From positions 1 through 6,821 of the forward strand of contig WFOJ01000074.1 in assembly GCA_015488125.1 (NCBI GenBank): 6,821 nucleotides of DNA, written 5' to 3'. The stretch comes from Mariprofundaceae bacterium. GTDB taxonomy: Bacteria; Pseudomonadota; Zetaproteobacteria; Mariprofundales; Mariprofundaceae. Position 1 is the stretch's first letter. Every line of letters begins with the position of its first letter. A program made the translations under genes and the position numbers. The notes below the pieces were generated by a model that did not search any database, was not told the origin of the DNA, and saw only the letters and a program-made list of their open reading frames with translations. Below are positions 5,321-6,821 of the stretch, one piece after another.

Positions 5321-6821
5321 ATGAAACAAGCAACTGATACCATGCACTGTTATCACGTGGTCGCTGGCCTGAGTAATGGCGATTTACTACAGGGGTGTTT
5401 GAAATCTTTTTCAGCAGATGATGAACGAATAGAGCTGTTACCGGGCAATCGCGATGAGCCTCTCCCGGCAAAAATGCATCGCGTCATAACACCGACCTCA
5501 CTGCTCTCCCGTCATCTTGCGTATCTTGGCTTTCTTCGCCAGGGGCGCGTGCCCGTGCTGCGTAAATCACAGGTACTGCCGAAGATCATTCGCCTTGAAC
5601 TATTGCATGGAGATGTTTTCCATATTCGCACAGGAGATGAGCTGAAGCGACGACAGGGGTTTTATGCCCTGCCACCGGCTGAAAGCTCGGGAATCGCCTG
5701 TTATTTTTTTTATCATCATGCTATTTCTGCCAGGCATTCCAGCGAGTATGTGGGTAAATTACTGGAAGCTTCCGGCTTTGCCTCTTCCGAGGCCGTGAAG
5801 GAAGCGCTGGCGATTCAGCAAACTCAGCGTGAACGCCGATTAAAAGAAATCCTGAAAAACAATCACCAACTCAGTGATTCCCAATTGCAGAAAGCCCTTC
5901 GCGAACAACAATATGTTCATCGCAGGCTGGATGAAATCCTGCTGGAAAGCGGTTTGATCGACGAACAGGACCTTTCCCGGGCACTGCTGCAACAAGCTAA
6001 GAAAAACGACAAAAAAATCGGGCAGATACTGATTGATATGGGCGCGATCTCCGAGCTTGAACTGGCTTCCACACTGGCTGAGAAATACCAGTTGCCGCTG
6101 GTCAATCTGGATGACTACCCCATTGATAGCAAAGCATTTAACGAGCTTGATGAAACGCTGCTCCAGCGTTATCAATGGTTGCCCATCGCCAGTGATGAAC
6201 ACTCCATCACTGTTGCCATTGCCGACCCGCTGGATACTGAAGCCGATACAGCGATTAAATTTCAGAGCAAAAAACGTATCCGCCAGGTGATCGCCACGCC
6301 ATCACAAATCCGCATGCATCTGGAACGTTTAAGTGCCAGCGTGGATGAAGATGACTGGTTGTGGTTGGAATCGCTGGAACCCGATGAGTGGGAGGGCGAA
6401 AATGCATCAGAGGAAGTGGTTAATATCAGCAAAGCCGCTGATGCACCACCGATTGTTCGCATTGTCAACAAGATTATTCTGGATGCATATCAGCTGGGCG
6501 CTTCTGATATCCATTTATTACCGCAAGCGGATGAATTAACGATTTCTTATCGTATTAACGGCGAACTTGTTCGCAAATCAGGTCTGGAAAAATGGTTGCA
6601 ACGCCGCGTTATTTCACGCCTGAAGCTATTGGCCAATATGGATATTAGCGAAACCAGACTGCCACAGGATGGGCGTTTGCGTGCGCACCGTGGTGATACA
6701 TGCATGGATTTTCGCGTTTCCTGCATGCCATGTGTCTATGGCGAATCACTGGTGTTGCGAATGTTGCGCAATCACACGCCAACGCTGACAGATATTGGCC
6801 TGCGCCAGCAGGATCAGCAGC
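5321..6821 (+). CDS. GspE/PilB/MshE-family secretion or pilus ATPase with extended N-terminus (partial, runs off right edge)
   Basis: 500 codons are present without a stop. Residues 1-130 hold two similar beta-rich stretches (10-42 and 88-119). Residues 143-261 show four 29-30 residue units of the MshEN/GspE_N kind; the last opens a full MshEN domain (about 232-335), a fold that binds cyclic di-GMP in MshE. An acidic linker (341-366) follows. The ATPase N-terminal domain then starts, with ASDIHLLP (394-401), YRINGEL (410-416; Asn where RIDG is usual), NMDISETRLPQDGRL (439-453) and YGESLVLRML (473-482). The Walker boxes must lie beyond the edge. The family powers pilus assembly or type II secretion from the cytoplasm. 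ATG at 5321 is the first in-frame start after a stop at 5264, but its Shine-Dalgarno is poor; ATG at 5342 is an alternative. GspE, PilB and MshE cannot be separated here. Confidence 0.9.
   Translation, partial: MKQATDTMHCYHVVAGLSNGDLLQGCLKSFSADDERIELLPGNRDEPLPAKMHRVITPTSLLSRHLAYLGFLRQGRVPVLRKSQVLPKIIRLELLHGDVFHIRTGDELKRRQGFYALPPAESSGIACYFFYHHAISARHSSEYVGKLLEASGFASSEAVKEALAIQQTQRERRLKEILKNNHQLSDSQLQKALREQQYVHRRLDEILLESGLIDEQDLSRALLQQAKKNDKKIGQILIDMGAISELELASTLAEKYQLPLVNLDDYPIDSKAFNELDETLLQRYQWLPIASDEHSITVAIADPLDTEADTAIKFQSKKRIRQVIATPSQIRMHLERLSASVDEDDWLWLESLEPDEWEGENASEEVVNISKAADAPPIVRIVNKIILDAYQLGASDIHLLPQADELTISYRINGELVRKSGLEKWLQRRVISRLKLLANMDISETRLPQDGRLRAHRGDTCMDFRVSCMPCVYGESLVLRMLRNHTPTLTDIGLRQQDQQ
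5747..6103 (+). repeat. Four tandem MshEN-type helical units within the ATPase
   Basis: Units begin at residues 143 (YVGKLLEASG), 173 (RLKEILKNNH), 202 (RLDEILLESG) and 232 (KIGQILIDMG). Each continues with a polar turn and a second helix: EAVKEALAIQ, SQLQKALREQ, QDLSRALLQQ, LELASTLAEK. The period is 30, 29 and 30 residues. The pattern follows the RLGxxLxxxGxIxxxxLxxALxxQ motif of MshEN domains. Only units 1 and 4 keep the Gly of RLG, and only units 2 and 3 keep its Arg. Confidence 0.65.

Noticed and set aside
5840..6202. Minus-strand 120-codon frame opposite the ATPase gene
   Set aside because: It is a complement shadow; the plus strand carries clear MshEN and GspE-family motifs over the same bases.

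Overview
The window looks like the chromosome of a Gram-negative bacterium, most likely a gammaproteobacterium. The evidence is two lipoprotein signal peptides, a MepS/Spr-like murein hydrolase, a YadG/YadH-like ABC pair, and a type II secretion/type IV pilus family ATPase with an extended N-terminus. Base composition is moderate and even, the genes are tightly packed, and I see no sign of mobile DNA. I cannot name a genus from the sequence alone.

Layout. Bases 1-90, minus strand, hold the first 30 codons of a lipoprotein gene that starts with TTG and leaves the window on the left. A short divergent region (91-212) separates it from a plus-strand run of four genes with overlaps or tiny gaps (213-4323): a CstA-family transporter, an ABC-2 type ATPase, its membrane permease, and a PlsC-family 1-acylglycerol-3-phosphate acyltransferase. 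The junctions are a 4-base overlap, a 14-base overlap and a 4-base gap, so this is very probably one operon. After a 135-base spacer comes a separate gene for a NlpC/P60 lipoprotein resembling MepS (4459-5064). A 256-base non-coding stretch follows (5065-5320). It holds a perfect 10-bp inverted repeat and two tandem sequences that resemble sigma-54 -24/-12 elements. The last gene (5321 to the right edge, incomplete) encodes a GspE/PilB/MshE-family ATPase.

How the genes may work together. CstA relatives import peptides or pyruvate. The ABC pair probably moves a lipid, a glycan-linked molecule or a drug across the inner membrane. PlsC makes phosphatidic acid. The murein hydrolase acts on the wall and the final ATPase powers a pilus or secretion machine. 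The shared theme is the cell envelope, but the functional link inside the four-gene operon is an inference.

The most interesting part is the N-terminal half of the final ATPase. It appears to carry two copies of a small beta-type module, then four tandem 29-30 residue helical units of the MshEN/GspE_N type, of which only the last belongs to a normal MshEN domain. An acidic tryptophan-containing linker follows before the ATPase begins. I found no CRISPR array, tRNA, rRNA, insertion sequence or clearly novel multi-gene system.
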